DNA from: an uncultured Treponema sp.
GTDB lineage: Bacteria; Spirochaetota; Spirochaetia; Treponematales; Treponemataceae
Assembly (NCBI GenBank): GCA_946538875.1
Contig: CAMNHD010000059.1
Location: 1-7,722, forward strand
DNA length: 7,722 nucleotides
Direction: 5' to 3'
This document shows, piece after piece, positions 1 to 5,047 of the stretch (its first letter is position 1; each line of letters starts with the position of its first letter). The notes under the pieces are model-generated. The model saw only the letters and a list, made by a program, of their open reading frames with translations. It did not search any database and was not told the DNA's origin. A program made the position numbers and the translations under genes.

Positions 1-1
1 C

Positions 2-3000
2 AAAGTAAACAGCCTCCCCGTTACCACAAGTGATGACGGCGACCAGATGCTTGAATCTGTAAACAAAGCAGGACAAATCTGGTCTTGGGAAGCAGGCATT
101 GACTCAAGCCTCATTCTTGACGGTGCAATTACCGTACACTTTGTTGCCTACGATAAGGCAGGAAATATTGCTACTGACTCATACAATGCAACTGTAAGCA
201 ATAACCAGCCCCGCATTGCAGGCGTTCAGTTTGGAATGGACACCGACGGCAACGGCACTGTTTCAGATGACGAGCTGCTTACGGGATTCAGCGGAATCTA
301 CGGAACACGTACTGTCAGCGGTAAAAATGTTGCCGCAGGTTACGATGATGATGGTTACACAAAGATTGACGAGCTTACTGTAGGAAGCAAAACTGAATCT
401 AAACTTACCGTTAAGGGTGCACTCCGCCTTGTACCTGAAATTGTTGGCGGTAACCAAGGTATTTCTTACAACTACAGTGTAACTGACGCAAGCGGAACTT
501 CCATTGCTTTTGATAAAACTTTAGTTAAGTTAAGTGATGCCCATTCAAGCGGTGACACTGTGCGCACAAACCTTTCTGACATTACCATGGATGTTGCCAC
601 AATGCTCAACAAGAACATCACTGACGGTCAGCACAGAAAGTTCAGCTTTGTTCTCTGGGATAACACGGAAGGCCTCACTGCCGGAACAAACAGTCAGAGT
701 GCAACAATCAACCTGTGGATGGATGTTGCCCTCCGCGACAGCACTGCACCAACAATCACAATCAATCCCTTCTACTGGAATGGAAAGACAGACAACAGCC
801 TCTTTGCCAACAGCACTGCAAACGGACACATTGAACTTGGCGAAGACTTACCTAGCGGAACCTTTAATGTTGCCAATGCAAAGACAAGCGGTCTTTACGA
901 CAATGACCCCAAAGTCTCCGGTATGATTGTTCTCACTGGTACTGCAAACGACAACCAGGTGCTCAAAACCCTCACTCTCGCAGTTCCCGGCTTAAGTGAT
1001 TCAATCACTCTTGGAACCTACGATGCAGTCAATGGCAAATGGGATAACGCCTACGATGAAAATAATCCTGTCACCTCTATTCCTGATTCAGGCTATGTGG
1101 CAAGGGTAAAGACCTTGAGCTTTGATAACGACACAGGACACACTGCCCAGTGGTGGCTCTACATTAACACCGCAAAAATTTCAGGTGTTGCCGCCACCGA
1201 TGTAAAAGTCACCGCCAACGCAAGCGACAAGGGTCTCGTTTCCGCCAGCGGAAGCACACTCACTTACACACCAAACGAAACCGAAAATGCACCCGCTTCA
1301 TGGACCTCCGCTTCCAACACCAGCGTAACCCGCGAAGACGATGGAAGTCTAACTACCAATAAGGGCGCTTATTACAAGATGGATGTGGTGCCTTATGTTA
1401 CGGACATTTCTACCGGTGCAGACATGGATACTGGAACAAAGAAATATCTCCGTCGCTCAGCAAGCGGCGCTTATGTTGCTAGTATTGATGCAAAGGATGA
1501 TGCAACTGCAAAAACAAGCTCAACTATAACTGTAAAAGGATTCAACCTGACAGGCGGCACTGTCTATTTGTCAGACACTTCTAAAACCACTGTTGCTTCT
1601 AGTGATACCCTTACAGTGAAAAAGTCATTACTCACAAAATCGGGTCCAATTAAAGTAACTAATAATTCAATTGACACCTTGAACAACGTGAATAATAACG
1701 ATGCTGAATATAATAAAGAAGCATCTCAGTTTGCTCCGAATCACACTGACAACCGCTATATCTACATGTGGGATACCACAACGACAAATTACAGCGGCAG
1801 CGAAGCGGTAATGAAACCGGTTATCAATAATCAGGGCGCTAAGACAGGTGCAATGATGTGGTTCTATGCTGGTAACAATCAGTATTTGTATGCTGATAAT
1901 ACCTTATTAACATATTCCTGGGCAGGTTCAATTTATGGAGGAAACTTTGCTTACAACTCTGTCGGAGTTCCTTCTTGGATTTTCTTACATAATATGAACT
2001 GGAGTTCAGGCGGAACAACATATCAGGCATATGGATCTGCTCAGTGGGGTAAAAAGTTTGCAAGAAGTGTTTGGGCACCTAACTGGAATTTGACAACTGG
2101 ACGACAAGCAACGCGAAGTACCGGCTGGACAGGGACACAATATACAGACTATACTGAAACTGGTACAACGGCATATGGTACTGCACGTTTGGGATTAGGT
2201 AACCTCTCATTTGGAGGAAATACACAGGAATACTCTTATAGCGATTCCGTTATGAAACGCTATGAGAATTTTAAAATGCTTGTATCAGGAGATGCTACAG
2301 ATACTTTGAATATGGTTGCTTATTTTGATAAATCAGAGACATCAAGATCAATTGTATTCTATCGTTTCCATGAAGGAACTGGTATTTCTCAGAAGAATTT
2401 CGCATTAACATATACTAAAAACGGTAATAATTATACTGCAAATTCATGGTCAGATATTGGTCGTTATTCTGAGCATAATTATTCATATGTAACTGGATTT
2501 AGTGATGGTGCGAATGTCGGTCTTGACACTCCTGCCGGTCGTGAGGAAATTACTTCCGGCAAGGCAGATTCTACATACTTCGACATGGCATACGATTCCG
2601 TAATGAATAATGTTGTTTACATTGCTTACTATGACGAAGTTGAGGGTGGTTTAAAAATCAGATACCTTAACAAACCTGCAGCAGGTTACTACGACAACTG
2701 GACATACACATGGCAAGATGCTGTAACAATTGACTCGGAGGCAGCCGGTCAGTATGTAACAATGAAGACAGACGCAAGCGGCCGTATTCACCTTGCATAT
2801 TATGACTCAACAGGTTCTTACTTAAAGTATGCACTTGTTACTCCAACAATTACTACAACTGGAACAGGAGATACTGCTGTAAGTAATGTTACAGGTCTTT
2901 CAGTTACAAAGAAAGTTCTTGTAGACACACTCTTTACAAACGGTATGTACAACAGTATTACGCTCAAACAGTTTGAAACGGATGATGTTCGTCCTGTTAT

Positions 3001-3262
3001 TACCAGTTACTCAATTTCTTATGGTGGTACAAAGTATGCACTCCGTACTTCATGGCCACTTACAACGGTAGAAAATATTGAAGCTGGTGCAAATACAGAC
3101 TCTGAGTACACTGGAAAATGGGAAACTGTAGTCGTAGTTTCTGCAAATGCTCCGACCCAGGATAACACCTACACTGAGACAAACGGTACCGGCAATACAG
3201 GTAATATTGTCGTGGGGTACACTGCGTCTAAACTTGAACAGGCAGAGTTGCTGTCTGAATGA
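2..3262 (+). CDS. Large secreted/surface protein with Ig-like, IPT/TIG-like and propeller-like segments (5' end outside window)
   Basis: The frame is open from base 2, so the ATG at 47 is only an internal Met and the true start lies upstream; about 1086 residues are visible. Counting from that Met: residues 1-50 look like the end of an Ig-like domain (FVAYDKAGN). Residues 65-76 form a canonical EF-hand-type calcium loop (DTDGNGTVSDDE). Thr/Ser/Asn-rich beta-sandwich-like sequence follows, and at about 475-555 there is an IPT/TIG-like domain (STITVKGFNL, SGPIKVT). The C-terminal half is Tyr/Trp-rich with propeller-like strands (VVYIAYYDE, GRIHLAYYDS). The last segment, from GKWETVVVVS to the end (VVGY, then LEQAELLSE), resembles the C-terminus of the minus-strand gene at 7332-7722 and the short tails in the repeat array. 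I infer an exported, calcium-stabilised adhesin-like protein. The signal peptide, if any, is out of view. The exact family is not recognised. Confidence 0.85.
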   Translation, partial: KVNSLPVTTSDDGDQMLESVNKAGQIWSWEAGIDSSLILDGAITVHFVAYDKAGNIATDSYNATVSNNQPRIAGVQFGMDTDGNGTVSDDELLTGFSGIYGTRTVSGKNVAAGYDDDGYTKIDELTVGSKTESKLTVKGALRLVPEIVGGNQGISYNYSVTDASGTSIAFDKTLVKLSDAHSSGDTVRTNLSDITMDVATMLNKNITDGQHRKFSFVLWDNTEGLTAGTNSQSATINLWMDVALRDSTAPTITINPFYWNGKTDNSLFANSTANGHIELGEDLPSGTFNVANAKTSGLYDNDPKVSGMIVLTGTANDNQVLKTLTLAVPGLSDSITLGTYDAVNGKWDNAYDENNPVTSIPDSGYVARVKTLSFDNDTGHTAQWWLYINTAKISGVAATDVKVTANASDKGLVSASGSTLTYTPNETENAPASWTSASNTSVTREDDGSLTTNKGAYYKMDVVPYVTDISTGADMDTGTKKYLRRSASGAYVASIDAKDDATAKTSSTITVKGFNLTGGTVYLSDTSKTTVASSDTLTVKKSLLTKSGPIKVTNNSIDTLNNVNNNDAEYNKEASQFAPNHTDNRYIYMWDTTTTNYSGSEAVMKPVINNQGAKTGAMMWFYAGNNQYLYADNTLLTYSWAGSIYGGNFAYNSVGVPSWIFLHNMNWSSGGTTYQAYGSAQWGKKFARSVWAPNWNLTTGRQATRSTGWTGTQYTDYTETGTTAYGTARLGLGNLSFGGNTQEYSYSDSVMKRYENFKMLVSGDATDTLNMVAYFDKSETSRSIVFYRFHEGTGISQKNFALTYTKNGNNYTANSWSDIGRYSEHNYSYVTGFSDGANVGLDTPAGREEITSGKADSTYFDMAYDSVMNNVVYIAYYDEVEGGLKIRYLNKPAAGYYDNWTYTWQDAVTIDSEAAGQYVTMKTDASGRIHLAYYDSTGSYLKYALVTPTITTTGTGDTAVSNVTGLSVTKKVLVDTLFTNGMYNSITLKQFETDDVRPVITSYSISYGGTKYALRTSWPLTTVENIEAGANTDSEYTGKWETVVVVSANAPTQDNTYTETNGTGNTGNIVVGYTASKLEQAELLSE

Positions 3263-3288
3263 TAAACACTGTTTAACTTAGTAATCGT

Positions 3289-3317
3289 CCCCTTGTGTTT
3301 TTGCAAGGGGATTTTTT
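3289..3317 (+). terminator. Rho-independent terminator of the surface-protein gene
   Basis: CCCCTTG (3289-3295) pairs perfectly with CAAGGGG (3304-3310) around an 8-nt loop, followed by A and six T. It lies 26 bp after the TGA stop at 3260-3262 and separates this gene from the repeat array. Confidence 0.92.
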
Positions 3318-3394
3318 CCCCCCAGAACAAAAAAATAGCTCCGCCAAGTATGAAGTGCACATTTTAAGGACTGATTCCTAAATTGTAACGGACA

Positions 3395-3422
3395 CACGCC
3401 TTGCCATTTAAGACAAGGTGTG
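3395..3422 (-). terminator. Toxin 1 mRNA terminator, overlapping the antitoxin 1 promoter
   Basis: CACGCCTTG (3395-3403) pairs with CAAGGTGTG (3414-3422), 9 bp with one G-T. On the minus strand it follows the antisense region downstream of toxin 1. The T-run is poor here (GTCCGTT), so termination is probably weaker than in units 2 and 4. Confidence 0.5.
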
Positions 3423-3429
3423 CTATATT
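3401..3429 (+). promoter_or_regulatory. Antitoxin 1 promoter
   Basis: TTGCCA (3401-3406), a 17-bp spacer and TATATT (3424-3429) make a near-consensus sigma70 promoter, repeated almost unchanged in all four units. Transcription would begin near 3436. The -35 box and most of the spacer lie inside the minus-strand terminator hairpin. Confidence 0.85.
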
Positions 3430-3435
3430 AAATGA

Positions 3436-3537
3436 AGAAGGCATCCACAACTGTAGCGTCTTGCCTCCAGAATCAGTAATCCGTCGTTAAGACGAATGCC
3501 CGTCTAGTGGTGCGAACACTTGGCGGGCTATTTTTTT
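3436..3537 (+). ncRNA. Antitoxin RNA 1 (antisense to toxin 1 mRNA)
   Basis: An RNA of about 102 nt runs from the predicted start to the T-run at 3531-3537. It is fully complementary to the toxin 1 3' UTR and reaches the toxin stop codon, the arrangement of RatA/txpA and SR4/bsrG. Three stems are visible: AGGCA (3439-3443) with TGCCT (3462-3466), CGTC/GACG around GTTAA at 3482-3494, and the terminator. Positions 3463-3476 (GCCTCCAGAATCAG) differ by one base from plus-strand 3642-3655, which covers the complement of the toxin Shine-Dalgarno. A second contact of 14 pairs (one G-U) at the ribosome binding site is therefore possible. RNA ends are predicted only. Confidence 0.78.
3498..3537 (+). 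terminator. Antitoxin 1 terminator
   Basis: GCCCGTC (3498-3504) faces GGCGGGC (3522-3528), with inner AGTG/CACT pairing, followed by TA and seven T. The T-run overlaps the toxin 1 stop codon (3536-3538, minus strand). Confidence 0.88.
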
Positions 3538-3637
3538 ATTCGTTACCAGTATTCCGTCTGTGGAAGAGGTGCAGAATAATAGTGATGATAATTTGAGCAA
3601 GCTGTAAAAGCAAACTCAGAATTTCATACATATTCAT
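3536..3637 (-). CDS. Toxin 1: 33-residue type I toxin-like membrane peptide
   Basis: The minus-strand frame encodes 33 residues: MNMYEILSLLL at the N-terminus, one uninterrupted hydrophobic segment (about residues 6-25, including IIITIILHLF), then a polar basic tail with HRR and NTGNE. GGAGG (complement of 3643-3647) lies 5 nt before the ATG. A second ATG two codons later is a less well spaced alternative. Length, a YExL motif just after the start, a single helix and a basic C-terminus match the style of TxpA/BsrG and holin-like type I toxins. I infer insertion into the inner membrane when antitoxin RNA is scarce. Four co-varying copies of identical length, each with its own ribosome binding site, argue that the frame is real. 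It is closest to toxin 4 (shared LHLFHRRN). Confidence 0.85.
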   Translation of the reverse strand: MNMYEILSLLLQLAQIIITIILHLFHRRNTGNE

Positions 3638-3641
3638 AGCA

Positions 3642-3693
3642 GCCTCCAAAATCAGAAATCTGCCCGTTTGCAGGACAGTCAAATTTCGGAAGC
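3642..3693 (-). promoter_or_regulatory. Toxin 1 leader hairpin hiding the Shine-Dalgarno
   Basis: On the minus strand GCTTCCGAAAT (3683-3693) can pair over 11 bp (two G-U) with ATTTTGGAGGC (3642-3652), covering the GGAGG. Inside lies CTGTCC/GGGCAG, closed by a loop. The full-length toxin mRNA would start in a poorly translated state, as known for several type I toxins. Confidence 0.65.
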
Positions 3694-3726
3694 AAGACCG
3701 CCATTCAGTTGTGAATGCCTATTTGT

Positions 3727-3755
3727 AATATAGGTGATAAATGACAAGTAGTCAA
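3727..3755 (-). promoter_or_regulatory. Toxin 1 promoter
   Basis: Minus strand: TTGACT (3750-3755), 17-bp spacer, TATATT (3727-3732). Start predicted near 3720, giving a leader of about 83 nt. The same spacing recurs in units 2 and 3. Confidence 0.85.
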
Positions 3756-3774
3756 GATAAGAGTTCTATGTTCA

Positions 3775-3840
3775 AGCGGAAATCCGGTTGTCGGCTACCT
3801 TGAAACAAACCTCGGGTTCGGTAAGCAGCGTACTGAGTAA
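3775..3840 (+). pseudogene. C-terminal tail of a surface-protein gene (unit 1 scar)
   Basis: This frame reads SGNPVVGYLETN, continues through FGKQRTE and ends at TAA (3838-3840). It aligns without gaps to the last 21 residues of the large protein at 2-3262 (GN, VVGY, LE and a final E shared in unit 1 or its sister tails). The frame stays open only back to 3745, where it runs into the toxin promoter, so no gene body remains. Equivalent tails occur at 4230-4295 and 4718-4783. Confidence 0.65.
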
Positions 3841-3844
3841 GCTC

Positions 3845-3876
3845 AAAACACGCCTTGCCATTTAAGACAAGGTGTG
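3845..3876 (-). terminator. Toxin 2 mRNA terminator
   Basis: CACGCCTTG (3849-3857) pairs with CAAGGTGTG (3868-3876), and on the minus strand the stem is followed by TTTT (3848-3845). It overlaps the antitoxin 2 -35 box. Confidence 0.6.
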
Positions 3877-3883
3877 CTATATT
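3855..3883 (+). promoter_or_regulatory. Antitoxin 2 promoter
   Basis: TTGCCA (3855-3860), 17-bp spacer, TATATT (3878-3883); predicted start near 3890. Confidence 0.85.
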
Positions 3884-3889
3884 AAATGA

Positions 3890-3992
3890 AGAAGGCATCC
3901 GCAACCTAAGCGTCTTGCCTCCGTTTGCGTTGTCTAGTTACCTAGACGTTGCCCGCCTACAGTGGACCTAACACTTGGCGGGCTATTTTTTT
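3890..3992 (+). ncRNA. Antitoxin RNA 2 (antisense to toxin 2 mRNA)
   Basis: About 103 nt, from the predicted start to the T-run at 3986-3992, complementary to the toxin 2 3' UTR. The central hairpin is GTCTAG (3932-3937), loop TTAC, CTAGAC (3942-3947). Its stem bases differ from unit 1 but pair perfectly. Unlike RNA 1, complementarity to the toxin Shine-Dalgarno is limited to the GCCTCC core. Ends are predicted. Confidence 0.77.
3951..3992 (+). terminator. Antitoxin 2 terminator
   Basis: GCCCGCC (3951-3957) pairs perfectly with GGCGGGC (3977-3983), followed by TA and seven T. The stem and loop are identical to those of unit 3. Confidence 0.92.
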
Positions 3993-4092
3993 ATTCGTTT
4001 TCCTTATTCCGTCTGCGGAGAAGGAGCGTGATAATGTCGATGATAAGCTGAATGACGGCTAAAGCCAGCATCAGAATTTCATACAAACTCAC
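3991..4092 (-). CDS. Toxin 2: 33-residue type I toxin-like membrane peptide (GTG start)
   Basis: The frame starts at GTG (complement of 4090-4092), 5 nt after GGAGG (complement of 4098-4102). This is exactly the position of ATG in toxins 1 and 4, which decides the start. N-terminus MSLYEILMLALAV, hydrophobic core to about residue 25 with an Asp at 19, then RRR and a polar NKENE end. It is closest to toxin 3 (shared LMLALAVIQLII and RRR). The GTG start and sequestered ribosome site suggest low basal translation. The function, membrane insertion or depolarisation as a type I toxin, is inferred from peptide style and gene arrangement. Confidence 0.83.
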   Translation of the reverse strand: MSLYEILMLALAVIQLIIDIITLLLRRRNKENE

Positions 4093-4097
4093 AGCTA

Positions 4098-4147
4098 CCT
4101 CCAAAATCAAGAAATCTCCCTGCAAGCAGAGAGTCCGAATTTGGAGG
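4098..4147 (-). promoter_or_regulatory. Toxin 2 leader hairpin hiding the Shine-Dalgarno
   Basis: Minus-strand CCTCCAAA (4140-4147) is an exact complement of TTTGGAGG (4098-4105), which contains the Shine-Dalgarno. Between them, CTCTCTGC and GCAGGGAG form an inner stem. The arrangement matches units 1 and 3, although the inner stem sequence differs. Confidence 0.72.
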
Positions 4148-4181
4148 CAAGACCGCCAATTGATTGCGAATACCTATTTGT

Positions 4182-4210
4182 AATATAAGTGATAAATGAC
4201 AAGTGGTCAA
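4182..4210 (-). promoter_or_regulatory. Toxin 2 promoter
   Basis: Minus strand: TTGACC (4205-4210), 17-bp spacer, TATATT (4182-4187). Start predicted near 4175. Confidence 0.84.
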
Positions 4211-4229
4211 GATGGGAGTTCTATGCACA

Positions 4230-4295
4230 AGCGGAAATCCAGTAGTCGGTTACATCGGAACAAACCTCGAGTTCGGTAAGCAGCGTTCTGAGTAA
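4230..4295 (+). pseudogene. C-terminal tail of a surface-protein gene (unit 2 scar)
   Basis: The frame reads SGNPVVGYIGTNLE, then FGKQRSE and TAA (4293-4295). Against the last 21 residues of the protein at 2-3262, ten positions are identical (GN, VVGY, LE, SE), with both ends at the stop. An ATG at 4212-4214 would allow a 27-residue peptide, but no clear ribosome site precedes it, so a gene relic is preferred. Confidence 0.68.
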
Positions 4296-4299
4296 GCTC

Positions 4300-4331
4300 A
4301 AAACAAGCCTTGCCATTTAAGACAAGGTGTG
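4300..4331 (-). terminator. Toxin 3 mRNA terminator (weakened stem)
   Basis: CAAGCCTTG (4304-4312) faces CAAGGTGTG (4323-4331). The C-to-A change at 4306 relative to units 1, 2 and 4 breaks one pair near the base. TTTT follows on the minus strand (4303-4300). Confidence 0.45.
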
Positions 4332-4338
4332 CTATATT
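4310..4338 (+). promoter_or_regulatory. Antitoxin 3 promoter
   Basis: TTGCCA (4310-4315), 17-bp spacer, TATATT (4333-4338); predicted start near 4345. Confidence 0.85.
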
Positions 4339-4344
4339 AAATGA

Positions 4345-4451
4345 AGAAGGCATCCGCAACCTAAGCGTCTTGCCTCACTTAGAGTTTTTTGAATCCGTTA
4401 AGATTCAAAGCCCGCCTACAGTGGACCTAACACTTGGCGGGCTATTTTTTT
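4345..4451 (+). ncRNA. Antitoxin RNA 3 (antisense to toxin 3 mRNA)
   Basis: About 107 nt, ending in the T-run 4445-4451, complementary to the toxin 3 3' UTR. The central hairpin is the longest of the four: TTTGAATC (4388-4395) with GATTCAAA (4402-4409), 8 perfect pairs. The segment after CTTGCCTC (CACTTAGAG) has no obvious complementarity to the toxin ribosome site beyond GCCTC. Ends are predicted. Confidence 0.77.
4410..4451 (+). terminator. Antitoxin 3 terminator
   Basis: GCCCGCC (4410-4416) with GGCGGGC (4436-4442), then TA and seven T. Confidence 0.92.
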
Positions 4452-4551
4452 ATTCGTTCTTATCTTTCCGTCTTCGGAAGAGGAGCGAAATTAAGTTAAT
4501 GATAAGCTGAATGACGGCTAAAGCCAGCATCAGTGTTTCATACCTGCTCAT
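4450..4551 (-). CDS. Toxin 3: 33-residue type I toxin-like membrane peptide
   Basis: ATG (complement of 4549-4551) lies 6 nt after GGAGG (complement of 4558-4562). It encodes MSRYETLMLALAV, a hydrophobic core to about residue 25 with an Asn at 19, then RRR and a charged KDKNE end. Same length and layout as its three neighbours, and closest to toxin 2. One predicted transmembrane helix; inferred to act at the inner membrane and to be silenced by the convergent antisense RNA. Confidence 0.84.
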   Translation of the reverse strand: MSRYETLMLALAVIQLIINLISLLFRRRKDKNE

Positions 4552-4557
4552 TTGCTA

Positions 4558-4609
4558 CCTCCAAAATCAAGTAATCTGCCCTGTTTCCAGGACAGTCGAA
4601 TTTTGGAGG
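4558..4609 (-). promoter_or_regulatory. Toxin 3 leader hairpin hiding the Shine-Dalgarno
   Basis: Minus-strand CCTCCAAAAT (4600-4609) pairs perfectly over 10 bp with ATTTTGGAGG (4558-4567). Inside it, CTGTCCTG and CAGGGCAG close a GAAA tetraloop. This is the strongest of the three sequestering structures. Confidence 0.76.
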
Positions 4610-4643
4610 CAAGACCGCCAGTTGATTGCGAATACCTGTTTAT

Positions 4644-4672
4644 AATATAGGTTATAAATGACAAGTAGTCAA
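4644..4672 (-). promoter_or_regulatory. Toxin 3 promoter
   Basis: Minus strand: TTGACT (4667-4672), 17-bp spacer, TATATT (4644-4649). Start predicted near 4637. Confidence 0.84.
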
Positions 4673-4717
4673 GATAAAAGTCTATAGTTCAGGCAGGTCT
4701 GTCTCGACTTCGACTCA

Positions 4718-4783
4718 AGCGGAAGCCCAGTAGTCGGTTACCTTGGAACAAACCTAGAGTTCGGTAAGCGGCGTTCTGAGTAG
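4718..4783 (+). pseudogene. C-terminal tail of a surface-protein gene (unit 3 scar)
   Basis: The frame reads SGSPVVGYLGTNLE, then FGKRRSE and TAG (4781-4783). It matches tails 1 and 2 and the C-terminus of the protein at 2-3262. Upstream, extra sequence at about 4689-4714 separates it from the part shared with the other units, and the frame is closed at 4685-4687. Confidence 0.62.
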
Positions 4784-4803
4784 GTCTCAACCGAAGGCAA
4801 ATT

Positions 4804-4836
4804 AAAACCACGCCTTGCCATTTTAGACAAGGTGTG
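4804..4836 (-). terminator. Toxin 4 mRNA terminator
   Basis: CACGCCTTG (4809-4817) pairs with CAAGGTGTG (4828-4836). On the minus strand it is followed by G and TTTT, then AATTT. Confidence 0.58.
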
Positions 4837-4843
4837 CTATATT
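4815..4843 (+). promoter_or_regulatory. Antitoxin 4 promoter
   Basis: TTGCCA (4815-4820), 17-bp spacer, TATATT (4838-4843); predicted start near 4850. Confidence 0.85.
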
Positions 4844-4849
4844 AAATGA

Positions 4850-4947
4850 AGAAGGCATTCGCAACCTAGCGTCTTGCCTCCAGAATTGAGTAATGTCCTT
4901 ACGGACAATGCCCGCCTAGTGGTTGTGACACTGGCGGGCTATTTTTT
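4850..4947 (+). ncRNA. Antitoxin RNA 4 (antisense to toxin 4)
   Basis: About 98 nt, ending in six T at 4942-4947. The central hairpin is TGTCC (4894-4898), loop TTAC, GGACA (4903-4907). It carries GCCTCCAGAA at 4876-4885, which can pair over 10 positions (one G-U) with the toxin 4 ribosome binding region, like RNA 1. It looks intact even though its toxin partner has lost its upstream region. Confidence 0.76.
4910..4947 (+). terminator. Antitoxin 4 terminator
   Basis: GCCCGCC (4910-4916) with GGCGGGC (4933-4939), plus inner AGTG/CACT pairing next to it, then TA and six T. Confidence 0.92.
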
Positions 4948-5047
4948 ATTCTCTACCTTTATTCCGTCTGTGGAAGAGGTGCAGAATAATAGTAATCAAT
5001 ATCTGAATTGCTGAGAGCAACAAATCCAGAATTTCATACCTACTCAT
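4946..5047 (-). CDS. Toxin 4: 33-residue type I toxin-like membrane peptide without its own promoter
   Basis: ATG (complement of 5045-5047) lies 5 nt after GGAGG (complement of 5053-5057). It encodes MSRYEILDLLLSAIQ, a hydrophobic core ending in LHLF, then HRRNKGRE. It resembles toxin 1 most. The reading frame and ribosome site are intact, but the repeat ends at about 5068, so the leader hairpin and TTGACT/TATATT promoter of units 1-3 are missing. I see no good replacement promoter in the next 100 bp. It is probably silent or transcribed only by read-through. Confidence 0.78.
   Translation of the reverse strand: MSRYEILDLLLSAIQILITIILHLFHRRNKGRE

Noticed and set aside
545..829. 94-codon minus-strand frame (and others at 263-457 and 1839-2078) inside the surface-protein gene
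   Set aside because: Composition and position fit antisense shadows of the plus-strand gene; no ribosome sites or recognisable motifs.
3169..3360. 63-codon minus-strand frame over the 3' end of the surface-protein gene
   Set aside because: It crosses the terminator hairpin and its start lies in non-conserved sequence; no family resemblance.
4212..4295. 27-residue plus-strand peptide gene in unit 2
   Set aside because: The ATG is not conserved in units 1 and 3 and lacks a ribosome site, while the C-terminal match to the large protein explains the open frame.
4310..4510. 66-codon plus-strand frame over antitoxin 3 and toxin 3
   Set aside because: It runs through a promoter, an RNA hairpin and a terminator, has no ribosome site, and is not open in the other three units.
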